Shown piece by piece: positions 11,246 through 22,473 of a DNA stretch of 64,000 bases (positions are counted from its first letter, which is position 1; each line of letters begins with the position of its first letter). Source of the DNA: Phytophthora quininea (Eukaryota; Oomycota; Peronosporomycetes; Peronosporales; Peronosporaceae); contig JAAVTG010000570.1 of NCBI GenBank assembly GCA_011947345.1, positions 248,001-312,000 of the forward strand, written 5' to 3'. Made by a program: the position numbers and the translations under genes. A model generated the notes under the pieces. It was not told where the DNA came from. It did not search any database and saw nothing but the letters and a program-made list of their open reading frames with translations.

Positions 11246-12611
11246 GCTAGTTGTTTGTTTGGTGTCTTCTTACGGGGAATGGCTCGGAGTTGGGCAGTGA
11301 CGAAGGTTGGTACTTTTGCCGCAGCATGAGTGATGGTCTTTTGATTTAGAAGTAATATATATAAAATAGGATGGATTATTTTAAAAGCGTTGTAAAATAG
11401 CACAAGATACTTTTCCGCTTGGTGGCCGAGTCGATGAGATTCCGCACCTGCGTTGGACACGCACAAGAGCTCCGACCACATTTAATGAGCCGCTAGATAC
11501 ACTGCCGACGATTTGCTTACGGCCGTCTCGCCAATCCGTGCTGCAAATGCCAGAAAAGCACGGAGCTTCGGCAACGAATTTCTTATCCTGCATTCTGGTG
11601 GTCCAACCCCTTCCAACACGGAAGCCGCTCAGTTCTCAACGTTGTGGCTGCCACATGCAGCTTTCAGTTAAGCAGGTGCTATCGGAGACGACAAAGTTTC
11701 GTTGCTTCCGGACCAGTGGCGAACTGAAACCTTCATCATGTAGTACATGGTGTCCAGGAAGCAGTCGGGGGCGGATTGGTAGTCGACACGTGCCCAGACC
11801 CAATCGATGGAGACTCGCGCAGCTCCTTGCAGCAAAGGTCTCACTACTGGCAGGGTGGTGGTGAAAATGGAGGAACGGTTCATCTCCGTCGTGGACGTTT
11901 TGGCGGTGGATACAATTGTGAAGCTGTTGGCGACCGACACAACCTCCTTTGTCGGCATGCGGGTCTTGCAGTCATGGAAGTCGTTCGTGATCTTATTCCT
12001 CATGGGCCTGCCTCAATTCCGGTGACGCTACTGTCCAGCGCTGAATAATATCCGTCGGTCTTTGCCTCTGCGACGGCATTCCTCAATTGTGGCAACTCGA
12101 CGATCAGCTCCGGCGACTAACTGGATCCGTCTTGGAAGATCGTAGTTCATGGCGATCGATACGTGGATGTGACGAGCGCCGCAAAGAGCGGTAAGTCTCC
12201 TATAACACTAGAGCTTGACACTTTTCGTGGCAAAAGCGACGTCCCGAGACCAGAAGCTTTCGACGTGTCGGAAGATACGCAAATTATCACGTTTAACAAG
12301 CGCGGGCCGCTACTGATGAAAGCGCTGTCCACAAGAGCATTGAGTCGTGCACGATATTTATTCGAGCTGGCCATTGCCGGCGTTGCAGCTGCTGGGCCGA
12401 GCCCGTCGATCCTCTTTGGGATACTTAAGTTCACTCCGACTCGTTCTTCGCCGCACCGCGTCAAAAACAGGCTTGGCGCAGCTTCAGGTGTCCCCGACCA
12501 CATGCCTGACCAAGATATCGACTCATGGAGCCGCAAGTTCGCAGTGTGGCTGGAGCTCACAACTCAATTTTCCTCGCAAGAGATCCAAACTACCAGACAT
12601 CCAAGCAAGCC
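11246..12611. other. Long stretch without a recognised gene
   Basis: About 1.36 kb between the HEL2 start and the UreH-like start. Two moderately long open frames are present (11668-12003 on the minus strand and 12163-12624 on the plus strand). Neither has an ATG at its start with family resemblance, nor a repeat or transposase motif that I know. A decayed gene or an untranslated leader for the UreH-like gene is possible. Confidence 0.3.
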
Positions 12612-13730
12612 ATGGACACCGTGATATCCACCGCAACAAGACTGCTGACCGAAGCTGACAGCACACTGTCCAACGCATCCGTGGGTAAGATCATCTCGAC
12701 CGGTTTGCTCCTCGGGATAGTGCACGTTCTCACCGGCCCGGACCATTTGAGTGCTCTGGCTGCAATGGCGACGGGTGGGTCGTGGAAAGCGTTCGCGCTT
12801 GGTCTTCGATGGGGCTGCGGTCATTCACTGGGTCTCCTCATCATGGCCGGCATTTTCTTCGCGGCTGGTCAAACCATCAACCTCGACGCTGTGGGCGAGT
12901 ACCTCAACTACGTCGTCGGGTGCTTCATGATCGCTCTGGGCCTGTGGACTGGTAAAGGCATTCGTCAAAAGTACCGAGACGCACTGGCTGAGCAAGAGAA
13001 GGCTGGCGACGACCTCGAATCCAACCTGGGCAGCAACCGAAGCTACGCCGACCAGTTCAACTCGACGGACAAAATGCCGGCTGTAATCGAGTTCAACCCG
13101 GAGCCGAGGAGAGTCGCGACCACGGTCACCTCTACGTCTAGCTCCGTGTCGGAAGGAACAGGACAGAAATCCCCATCGGGAGCGTTCTTCTTGGTCGTCA
13201 ACGGAGATAACGATAGCACGGATGCTAACGGACCGGAAACACCAGTGATGGCGCTGTCGCCGAAAGCCGACGCAGAACCGGAGAAGCCCAAGACCTTCAA
13301 GGAGAAATATTGCTCCGACATGAACTTCCAGAACCCCTCATGCAAAAGGTAAGCTTGGCGACGGCATCATTCCAGCAGTGAAAGCGATACTAACATCGTT
13401 GTTATTGTCTCCACTTGCCAGATCGCAGCTCTTTGTGTTGGAATCGTGCACGGTATCGCTGGCCCCGGTGGAATTCTCGGTGTACTTCCCGCAGTCGTAT
13501 TGAACAACTGGGGAAAGTCTGTTGCCTACCTGGCCTCCTTCTGCGGTGCCTCCATCTTGACAATGGGCGTCTTCGCCGCGGTCTACGGTGAGGTGACACA
13601 TCGTCTTGGAGGTAACACGCCGAAGATGGACTACCGGGTGGGCTTAACCTCGTCGGCCTTCTCGTTTGTCGTGGGTGTGCTGTGGATCATCCTGCAGGCT
13701 ACGGGCGAGCTCGACAAGATTTTCGGCTGA
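12612..13730 (+). CDS. UreH-like / nickel-cobalt transporter superfamily membrane protein
   Basis: Polytopic membrane protein similar to urease accessory UreH and to the NiCoT superfamily, which move or sense Ni2+/Co2+. The first half has GIVHVLTGPDHLSALAAM, the His-x5-Asp-His motif of helix II, then GLRWGCGHSLGLLIMAGIFF and a third helix ending MIALGLWTGKGIRQK. A Ser/Thr/Glu-rich cytoplasmic loop (about residues 125-240) separates it from a second half in the next exon: IAALCVGIVHGIAGPGGILG, ASFCGASILTMGVFAAVYGE and GVLWIILQATGELDKIFG. The intron is about 13349-13421 (GTAAGC..TGCCAG). Joining in phase requires one more A in the run TGCAAAAG at its 5' edge. The start is the ATG at 12612. Substrate is not determined by the sequence. 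Confidence 0.75.
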
Positions 13731-14150
13731 GAGGAAGTGCGTAAAGGGGAACGATTAACCCCAAGAGTATCGACTAAGCGTTCTCAATGAATTTCGTGAA
13801 GACATGCAGTGTTCTCATAAGATTAAAACTGTAACTAGACCGGTTGCAGTCTGCAACTCGGGCCTCGGCCCGAGCCGACTTCGTGGTGCGTTCAAGCACA
13901 GCCTCGTTGCAATGATGTGGGCATTCGGAACAGAAGGCTACTACCAAACTCTGAGCACGTCCGCAGGTGAAAACACTCAGTTGTTGCCCACGACGTTCAG
14001 ACACGGGTGTCCCTAACTACAATCGACTGGTGTCATACTAGTACAGCCGACATCATACTTCAGTTGCGCTTGACGCCGACGCGCACTGCGATTTTAATCT
14101 CCCGGTTCAAGTGCTCAACTTCGCAAGGCTGAATACTGCAAATCTTGTGG
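13731..14150. other. Intergenic spacer between convergent genes
   Basis: About 420 bases between the ends of the UreH-like gene and the ankyrin gene, which point towards each other. Only short open frames; it should contain both 3' ends. No element recognised. Confidence 0.3.
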
Positions 14151-16160
14151 TTAATTAAAGTGACGGACAGATCTCTTGGGCCCAGTCCAACATGTACTGC
14201 GATTCCGGGCGATGTTGAATTTGCCGGCGTAAATATTTTTCAGGTCCTCCATATTCTCAACATGGGTCATGTAGCCTTTATCATATTGCGAGTGAACAAA
14301 GAGCGCCACTTCGAACCGATCTGCGCGTGTTGCGTTGTCAATGAGAGTCCATTTGTCGACACCTGGGCATTTCGGCAAAAGCCATCGAACGACGGGCAAA
14401 GTGTCTTCAGAATTGCGTATGGAAGTCGCTTCCTCGAGTGCATCCACGAAGCTCTTCTGCGGGAACTTCGAGACCAGCCACTTGGCCATCTCTAAGTGAC
14501 CATTTCTCGCCGCAGACGTGATAGCCTCCGCTTTATCCGTGGCAGAAAACGGCTTTCAACGATTTCTACAGAGCCATTTAACCACTTTCAGGTGGCCGTT
14601 CCTGGCCGCGTTTACCAAGGCCTTATATGTGCACCCTTCCGATCGATTCGTATGCAGCCATTTAACGACAAATAAATGCCCTTCGCAGCACCATCCATCG
14701 CAGTTGTCCTCATCCAGCCTCAGCGTTGTCGTGCAACACTTGACAATGTCGAGTCGACCATTTTCGGCGGCATCGTTCATTGCGTCCGTCGAGCAAACAG
14801 CATCAGTATTTTCAGTTAACCACTGCAGCACTTTCAAATTTCCATTCTCCGCATCCCCATCCATCGCGTTTGTCGAGCAACCACCTGAAAAATGGTCTTT
14901 CAGGTACTGGAGAATTGCTATCTGGTTTTTAACGAAAGATTTGGACGGTCTGCCACAGCAACATCCAGGCGAGTCTGGCCAGTGTGGACCCTTCCATTTC
15001 ATCGCAGCAGCTCCATCCATCCCTTCCGAAGAGCATTTCGCTGACGTGTGCACGTGCAGCTACTTCACGACTTCAAGATGTCCGTTAGCTGCGGCTCTAT
15101 CAATTGCTTTGAACGAGCAACGAAGATTTCGACGGGCTGTCTGGTTTAAACCCAAACTCATTGCGACTCGATACAGATACGAGATAATATTCAGTTGTCC
15201 TCGTTTGGCAACAGCGTCACAAATTCGCTCTTTGTGCTGGAACAGATTCACACTTGGATCGTCGCGAAAGCGCTCGTACAACCACTGAACCACGTGAAGT
15301 TGGCCACCTCTTGCTGCGGAACGTATACCTTCTGCTGGAGCGAATCGATCCGAGTAGGAAAGCAGCCATTGCACCACAGGAAGGTGTCCGTTAAAACTCG
15401 CCGCTGTTATACCTTTTTGAACAAATTCAGCGCCAGGAGAATGAATTTCTACCATCCATTGAACAAACTCGAGATCGCCAGCGATCGCTGCTTCCTCCAA
15501 CCCACAAATAAAATAATGGTGACTTGGGTCGTGTCCTCCTTCGAGAAGCAGCCGCACGATCTGAGAACGAGCTCCTCAATTCTCGTTGATGTCAAAGTCA
15601 GCGTAGCAGGGTACTCCGAATCCTCTCGCTATCAGCCGCATCACTTCTTCCGCTCGGTTCATATCGATAGCGCATCTCACTGCCTTCGTGTTCTCCCGTC
15701 GAGTCTTCGGCGTGCCGACTCGCTCATCCAGCCATCGGACGATGTCCCAATTGTCTTCTGAGCAAGCTATGTCCAGGCCGGCGGTGGTCCACTCAACGTC
15801 TCGCTCTGCTTCGAGTAATTGCTCCCCAGTATCCGACAGTCTTTGAAGTGCTCCAACATCCAGCGCAACGCGACCGAGTCGCCATATTTGATGGCTCCAC
15901 ACATCATCTGGCTGAATTCCCACTGGAAGTAGTGAGGGTCCGTGTGGAGACTATTTGCCACCGTTCATTGACTGCTGTTGATGTCTCGAAGAACTCGCTC
16001 CCAGATAAGCCAGTAGCTCGGTGGACGCGACGTCGATCGCCATCAAGGCCACAAAGAGAGACATATCTGCAACCAGGAAGTCCGACACGATCCACTCCAC
16101 CTCATCTGGAATAATGTCCGGGAACTTGTGATGGAAGACAAACTGCACAGCTGACAACAT
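14151..16160 (-). CDS. Ankyrin-repeat protein with an interrupted frame (possible pseudogene)
   Basis: The ATG at 16160 opens with MLSAVQFVFHHKFPDIIPDE, a start typical of large oomycete ankyrin families. The following segments, in successive frames, carry the degenerate repeats of that family: WDIVRWLDERVGTPKTRREN, AAIAGDLEFVQWMVE, AASFNGHLPVVQWLLSY, AARGGQLHVVQWLYERF, AAANGHLEVVK, AENGNLKVLQWLTEN and AARNGHLKVVKWLCRNR. The last segment, PVVRWLLPKCPGVDKWTL, ends at 14151. At least four or five frame changes interrupt an otherwise continuous array of ten or more repeats, so this is either a gene with several consensus errors or a decaying copy. Such arrays mediate protein binding; no enzymatic domain is visible. 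Confidence 0.6.
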
Positions 16161-16324
16161 GCTCTTGGCAAAAGCGAAAATGAGGTCAGACCTCGCTGCC
16201 ACAGGACGCTGAGATATTATGTAAGACCTTCATCCACCAGGGCAACAATCGCTCAAGCTGCGGCACATCTATTGATCATTTTGCACTACACTTTCTAGCT
16301 GGAACTTGGTACCAACAATCTTGT

Positions 16325-17359
16325 CTACAGGTAGCTGGCATCGACGAACCAGGCGGGCTCGTAGTCGTCGCCGAGGATCTCCGTAATAGGAACCGACGCA
16401 TTTAGTTGGCCACTGAAGGCCACACGCTTGTTGGTGGCAGCACCGGGGCCTCGGTTGTTGAACTCTTTGAAGAAAACGTTGTCGGTGCTGGACGTGGCGT
16501 CCCATTTGGCCCAACCTTCGGCGTTGATGACGTCGCTCAGTTCGCTGTTCTGGAAGACGACGCGGGCGTACGGACGCCACGGACGACCGAGATAGGCCGT
16601 GCCGTTGCCGCTGGAACCGAACACGCGGGAGTTGTTGAAGACGTAGTAGAACGGGTTGGCCTCGCTCACGGCCGCTGGCGGTCACGTATCCGCGGCCGAT
16701 GACATCCAGGTCGCACGACTCGAACCACGCCTTCGCGTACAGACCGAAGACAAAGTCGACGGCGCCAGCGATGTACGACTTGGCGTAGAACTCGCGACCT
16801 TCGTTGGCCAGCACGGTGTCCTGGTATCCGGTAAAGTTGCAGGCGTAGAAGCCGTAGTCGGTGCCGTTGACGTTGACAGCCAGCGCCTGGCCGACGTTGC
16901 CGGCCGTGTTGGCGATGTTGAGGTTGTACACCTTGACCTTGTCTGAGTGGAAACGGATGGTGCTGGTCATGTCGTTGCGGGCTGCGCCGGTCACCTCGGC
17001 GGGGATGTCCTTCTGAGCCTTGGCCTGCGTGATGGTCACCGTGTTCTTGGAGTACGCCGATGAGTCACACGTGTAGCCCTGCAGTACGAGCGGACCGGCC
17101 ATCGGAGCGATGTACACCTGCTCGTTGTACACTCCCGGCTGGATGAAGATCCGCTGCTCTTCGGTCGAGTTGAGGTTGAGTTGAGCCACACCTTCCGACA
17201 CGGTCTTGAAGCTGCCTTGATACGCGCCCGAGCCGTCGACGACGATGGCACCGGTGGGAGGCGTATTACGCGAGTCGGGGCCGTTGCCGGTGCTGTCCCC
17301 GACGGCCACAACGAAACAAGAGCGGCGAGATCCATGAGAGGTCGAGCGAAGACGCGCAT
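16325..17359 (-). CDS. Pectinesterase (pectin methylesterase), secreted type
   Basis: Carbohydrate esterase family 8; removes methyl esters from plant cell-wall pectin, so it would act outside the cell during plant colonisation. The central part has the parallel beta-helix start DGSGAYQGSFKTVSEGVAQL, the catalytic signature CNFTGYQDTVLANEGREFY (Gln and Asp), the second signature YIAGAVDFVFGLYAKAWFE with its Asp, and GRGYVTASGRE. In another frame the chain continues with ANPFYYVFNNSRVFG and AYLGRPWRPYARVVFQNSEL, which holds the conserved Arg and Trp, ending PAWFVDASYL. The ATG at 17359 is followed by a short hydrophobic stretch (LMDLAALVSL) that would serve as signal peptide, joined to the mature part by a one-base frame change near 17310. 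A second frame change lies near 16675. Length about 345 residues, normal for the family. Confidence 0.85.
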
Positions 17360-17583
17360 TGTCGGTTGAGTGGCGAAGAGAAAATTCAAGAGTGAACCTC
17401 CGCACCGACGCCGTTCGTCTGTCCGCAAACGAGCGCATCGCGCACGAAGTGCTTCGTGTCGTCCAATGGTAGTAAGCGGAGGCCCAACTTGTGCCTGGCG
17501 GAAGGATATGAAGCTCAAGCAAATGAACACACTGTAGATGACAAGGCTCTTATCCCGTAGTGATGTTAATCTACAGCATGGGC

Positions 17584-18746
17584 TCAATATAATTGAATAG
17601 AAGTCTTCGGGATTTTGTGGCCGTCAAAGTTGGTTCGCTTTCCCTTGGGGAGCTCTTGACGGAGGACTTCGGGGTCCGTCTCGATGTTGTAGTGGTCCAG
17701 TTTCACGTGCGACGCGTGCGTTTTGGCTCCTTCAGCGCTTTCTGTGCTGTTCATCATCTTGTTGAAGTAGCCGTACGGGGTGCTCTCGTATACACCCGTG
17801 GACCAGAGTTTCACGTCCAGGTTGTCTGCACGACCGGCGTATTTACTCTGCGTGACCGGTGCGTCACCATTTCCACGTTCGCTTGACATGTTGGCGCCGT
17901 CCTGGGCGATCGCATCTTCTTCCTCTCGGCGACGAATGACGCGCTTGGCTGGGTCGTCCACTTTCCCGCGGTGGCTGATGAACTTTGCGTCGCTCAGCGG
18001 ATTGTACTCGCTCTCAATAATAATGTCGCGGAAGAGCCCGCCTTTCTTGTTGGTGATGTCGAGGAACTTCTGGTACGCTTCAGCGCGTTCGTCGCTGCGT
18101 TGCTTGCCGTCCATTGCCTGCACTTTGTTGAGGATCGGGTCGTTCAGCTTATGGTAAACTTCCGTGGTCCACTCTTCGTGCATTCGAGAGAACTGTCGGG
18201 TCTTGGACTGCTGCTGCAGCTCCAGCTTTCATGCAGTTCTTTCGCAAGGACCTTGCCGTCCTAATGATGAAGAAATCTGTTAGAACAAGGGTTTATCGAT
18301 TAAACGCTCGTCGTCGAAGACTCACCTCCACCTCCTGCTGCAGCTTCAGATACTGTCCCTCCTTCTTGCTCTTCTGTCGTTGAATGTTCTCGGCGATTGT
18401 ATCCGCGAGCTTCTTCTGCATCGCTTCTTGCTCTTTCATGTACATTTCGTGCTTCATAGCCATACGTTTCTAAAAGGCAAAAAAACATCGTTAGAACTGC
18501 TGGGAACATGAAAGCTTTTGTTCCTTACCTTGTGTGTCTCTTTGGACAGCGCCAACGCCGTCAACTTGTTCGCATTTGAGGACGGCGAGAGCGTCGAGCG
18601 GGCCCTGAAAGAAGACAAAACGATTAGAATTCGTAGCACTACAAAAACATACCAAATCATCAAGCCCACCGTGACGATAGCGAGGAATTCAACGCACTCT
18701 GCCGCAACTCCTCGAAATGCTCCGAGTTGTGCACGCGGATGCTCAT
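17584..18746 (-). CDS. Coiled-coil protein, possibly flagellum-associated
   Basis: Four exons: 18670-18746, 18529-18604, 18326-18469 and 17584-18260, with GT..AG introns of 59-65 nt (for example GTAAGG..TTTTAG and GTGAGT..CATTAG). The start MSIRVHNSEHFEELRQSALN is followed by a charged helix (MKHEMYMKEQEAMQKKLADT, then IQRQKSKKEGQYLKLQQEVE). The last exon has KLELQQQSKTRQFSRMHEEW and a conserved-looking block, ITNKKGGLFRDIIIESEYNP, and ends IPKTSIQLY. One A appears missing in the run near 18230. I recall similar conserved proteins in flagellated protists and algae, but cannot name the family, so the flagellar link is inference. About 325 residues. Confidence 0.65.
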
Positions 18747-18999
18747 GTTCGCCCCACTATTTGACTGTCGCTGAGCTTGCCGACTTGAACTCTTTCTCCA
18801 ACTTTAGCCACACTATTCCTAGGGAAGGAACGATGAAAAAAACTGTAGCGATGCTCTGCAGGGCTTTGGAGGACGCTTGCTTTGCTGCAATGATGCAGCG
18901 AGTGTCCTCTGGCGTCCAAATCGCCATCAAAACACAACTCAACAGTTATAATCTTTTGCGCCAATCGGCGCACTCAAAATCTTCCATTCATAGCCACAC

Positions 19000-21086
19000 A
19001 TGCGGCTGCTGCAAGGGCTCCGCGTCAGGGCTTCGCCGGGAAGAACCCTGCGATCCGTTGGCAGCGGGCGATGGCTCTCCAGCTGCGCCGATGCTTCATC
19101 TCGGTCGGTTTTGCAGCTCACGATGTTTAACGCCCTCACTGGTAGCTATGATCCGTTCCCGCGAGAGACCTCGGCGACCCCAAATGTACTGAAATGGTAC
19201 GCCTGCGGGCCAACCGTCTATGACAAGGCGCATCTAGGACACGCGCGAGCCTACGTGTCTCAAGATATTCTACGTAGAGTGGCGGAGACAACGGGGGCTA
19301 CAATGTGCAGCTGGTCATGGGAGTCACAGACATCGATGACAAGATCATCAAGCGAGCCAAAGAACAGGGAGTCAAATTTGATACGTTGGCCAGGGAGCAG
19401 GAGAAGGAATTCTTCGAGGACTTGGAGAAGCTCTATGTGAAGCGCCCGACGGCGGTGACAAGAGTGAGTGAGCATTTATCGGAGATTGTGGAGTATATTG
19501 CAGAGATTCAACGGAAAGGGTTCGCCTACGAAGCTCCAGATGGATCAGGCGTGTATTTCGATACACAGAAGCTTGACAACTACGGGAAATTGGACCCAAG
19601 ACAAGTGAAAGCTAGTGAGGATGCGATGGAGACGTTGAGAGCAGCCGTAGAGGCCGTCGAAATACCGGAAGTTGAGGAGCAAGAAGAGAAGGTGAAGAAA
19701 GACCCGAGGGATTTCGCGTTGTGGAAAGCGGCGAAGGAACGGGATGAGCCAGCGTGGCCTTCACCGTGGGGGATGGGGCGACCTGGTTGGCACATCGAGT
19801 GCTCGGCGATGACGCACCATGTTCTGGGAGATAAATTGGATGTCCACACTGGAGGCGTGGACTTGCGCTTTCCGCACCATAACAATGAAATCGCTCAGTG
19901 CGAAGCGCACAACCACGGGCCTTTGTGTGGACATGACGAAGAGTGGTGCAAGCATTTTGTGCACTTTGGGCATCTCTACATCCGCGGACGTAAGATGTCC
20001 AAGTCGCTCAAGAACTTCATTTCTGTTCAAGATTTTCTCGCGGATGGACATACTGCTGATCATTTTCGACTCTTCTGTCTGCAGTTTAAATACCGTGCGA
20101 ATTTAGTGTACTCGGAGGACCGTGTTCGCGATGCAGAAGCTGTAGCAGATCGATTCCGCGGCTTCTTTCGCAATGTCACGGCCTACGGTGGTGATCACGA
20201 GGTTTCCAGTATTGCAGAGCATGGAGTTAAATCGAAGCGCTGTGAGCCGGAGGATTTGAAATTGCTTGACGCACTCTTCGACACAAAAGCTCAAGTAACG
20301 GCAGCTCTGCTGGACGACCTGGACACTCCTCGTGCTCTAGCGCTCGTGCTAGACTTGGTTTCTCGGGGAAATACCCATCTACTGGCACGTCGAGAGACCG
20401 AAGCCCCTGAAGAAGTGTTGATCTCACTGACAGACTACGTGCTTGAAATTCTTGACCTCTTCGGCCTCGAAGGACTCCATTCAGAGTTCTCGATGATGAT
20501 GCGTCGACGGTTTGCCACGCCAGGACAAGTGCAGGAGCAGCAGCAGCTCACGAGTTGTGGGGACTCCGTGACTGCAGAAGAGCAGGAGACTCTGATTCGA
20601 TCGCTCATCAAATTCCGTGCTGCTGTGCGGGAGGAAGCTCTGCGCGATCCCAAACAGCCAGGTAATGCGCGTGTGCTGGCGTTGTGCGATGCTCTACGTA
20701 ACGAGGAGCTGCCACCACTTGGGATTCAAATTGAAGACCTGGCTCCAGGTCGATCCGTGTTCAAGAGACTGTCAGCTGCTGAGTGTGCAGCAGCTTCTAG
20801 CGAGAAACTAGAAGCACACAAGGAGGAGCAAGCTCAAGACGAAGCAAAATCAGCACTGGCTCGAAAGCAGCAAGAGTTCGAGGCTCTGATGCAGGTCGCG
20901 CCTTCTTCTTTCTTTCGAGAAGCACCAGAGTTTGCTGGACGCTTCGATACGTTTGGTGCCGATGGATTCCCGTTGTATGAGAATGGAGAAGCATTCACCA
21001 AGAGCCAACGCAAGAAGCTCTTGAAGAAGCTGGCGAAGCACGAGAAATCGTACACCAAGTACTGGCAAAACAAAGGGCAGGAGTAA
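19000..21086 (+). CDS. Cysteinyl-tRNA synthetase, organellar or dual-targeted
   Basis: Class I aminoacyl-tRNA synthetase charging tRNA-Cys. The N-terminus [20 protein letters not shown] is Arg-rich without acidic residues, like a mitochondrial presequence. The catalytic domain shows [20 protein letters not shown] (zinc-binding Cys and the HIGH-type motif HLGH), [31 protein letters not shown] with the second zinc Cys, [19 protein letters not shown] with its His pair, and [10 protein letters not shown] (KMSKS). The C-terminal anticodon-binding and charged tail ends [13 protein letters not shown]. The frame changes inside a run of five G at 19293-19297; one more G joins the two parts exactly (2,088 nt, 695 residues). 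Long C-terminal extensions are common in eukaryotic CysRS. Confidence 0.92.
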
Positions 21087-21158
21087 TAGAAGGCAAATGT
21101 TCATTTACGCAGTTGGTGTCGAGAAAGCTCATGCAAAACATGAAGAGCGGTTGCAGCT

Positions 21159-22333
21159 TTAGCAAGCCGTAGCTGGGGAGTTGGAGTCGATGTACTTGAC
21201 GCCGCTTTCGGCCGTCTGGGAAGGAACAAACGACGGTGCTTTCGACTGCACGTACGAGTATCCGTAGCGTTGGGTCTTGCGGCGGTGGCGGATGAGAAGT
21301 ACAGCGCCGACGACAGCTCCGCAGAAGGCTGCGAAGATCAAAGCCCCCATCGGGATATTGTTGGACGCGTACTCGTACGCCGCCATCACAGCCGACTTGG
21401 AGGCGCTGTCGTAACAGACCGTGTCCGTGTACATGAGTGTGCTGATGCCGCGAGCTTGGAGCACCACGACCATGCAGTCCTGATCACTAAACTGTCCGGT
21501 GCTATCGGCCACACGGTAGCGGACGTAGGTCATGGTCTCGATGTCACCGGCATCATCCATCGAGATGTCCTGCATCTCCACCGCGTCGTACTGCACCTTC
21601 AACGTGTGGTTCTGTAAGAACTCGGTCGGAGCGGCGTTGGCAATCTCGTGCTGAATAGCGGAGCCCACTTCTTGCGTGGATCCTTTGCGTCGTGGCAAGT
21701 CCACGTGGTCCAAGATGTCGCACGCCATGTCTGGAGATGCTTCTGTTGCAGCGGTGCCGTTGGTACAGTCCATCGTAAGCTGCAAACCGACACGTAGGGG
21801 CGTTTGGAGTCGAGCATGCTGGTCTGGAAGCCGTAGTTCACCAGCAAGAAGACCCTGATCACTTGGGTGATGTCCGTCTCCACGACCTCCATGGCCTCTG
21901 TCGCCCCCGTGCCGATGGCAATCTCCTGCGTCTCCGGCCTGGGCTCCGTCTTCTCCGCCTTGAGAATCTGCAGCACCGTCGCTTTCAAAGCCGTGCGTCC
22001 GACTTCTTCTTCGTACTGGTCCATGAATTGGTTGACGAGGTCGGTCACGGCGTCGCTGCGTTCGTCCATGGGGTAGAAGGTGTCGAGAGGTTGCGACGGC
22101 TCCGCAGCGATCAGAGCTTCTTGGCCAGGCAACAACGTGTCGTCACCGGTGAGGAGGCCTTGGTTCTCCTCGACCATGTTGACCAGCTGCTCTTGCTTGT
22201 CAGGAGTGAATGGACCCGGGATCGCCTCCTGGTCGTCCAGCACGTCGTTGAGAGGGGCGAGCTCCGGTTCTTCGGCCTTGACAATGATGCCCAGAAGCAA
22301 CAGAGCGAAGTAGCAAGCCGACTTGAGCTGCAT
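21159..22333 (-). CDS. Secretory-pathway single-pass membrane protein, function unknown
   Basis: The N-terminus MQLKSACYFALLLLGIIVKA is a clear signal peptide. An acidic, Pro/Gln-rich ectodomain of about 300 residues follows (GPFTPDKQEQLVNMVEENQG, then FYPMDERSDAVTDLVNQFMD). It contains about four Cys, a sequon region around NGTAATE and a second part with QDISMDDAGDIETMTYVRYR. Near the C-terminus MGALIFAAFCGAVVGAVLLI is a transmembrane helix with a basic stop-transfer HRRKTQRYGYSYVQ and a tyrosine-containing cytoplasmic tail ending SPATAC. The frame changes in the CCCC run near 21800; one added base gives 391 residues. I do not recognise the family. The topology (type I) is inferred from the signal peptide and the basic tail. 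Confidence 0.7.
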
Positions 22334-22473
22334 GGTCTTGAAGGCGGTCGATATCGAAATGCCTGCTCATCAGAGACCATGACGATCTTTGGATCGCGGC
22401 GCTTCACGATCGTGTGGCCACGGATTGAGGTCAAAATGGCTGCAAATTGAACGTCCTCCAAGCTAATGCAAAA

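Noticed and set aside
12163..12624. Open frame of 153 residues ahead of the UreH-like gene
   Set aside because: Starts with GTG rather than ATG, overlaps the next gene's start and shows no family motif; kept only as an unresolved stretch.
14518..15761. Plus-strand open frames of 188 and 256 residues
   Set aside because: They lie opposite the ankyrin array, where repeated codons keep the opposite strand open; no domain.
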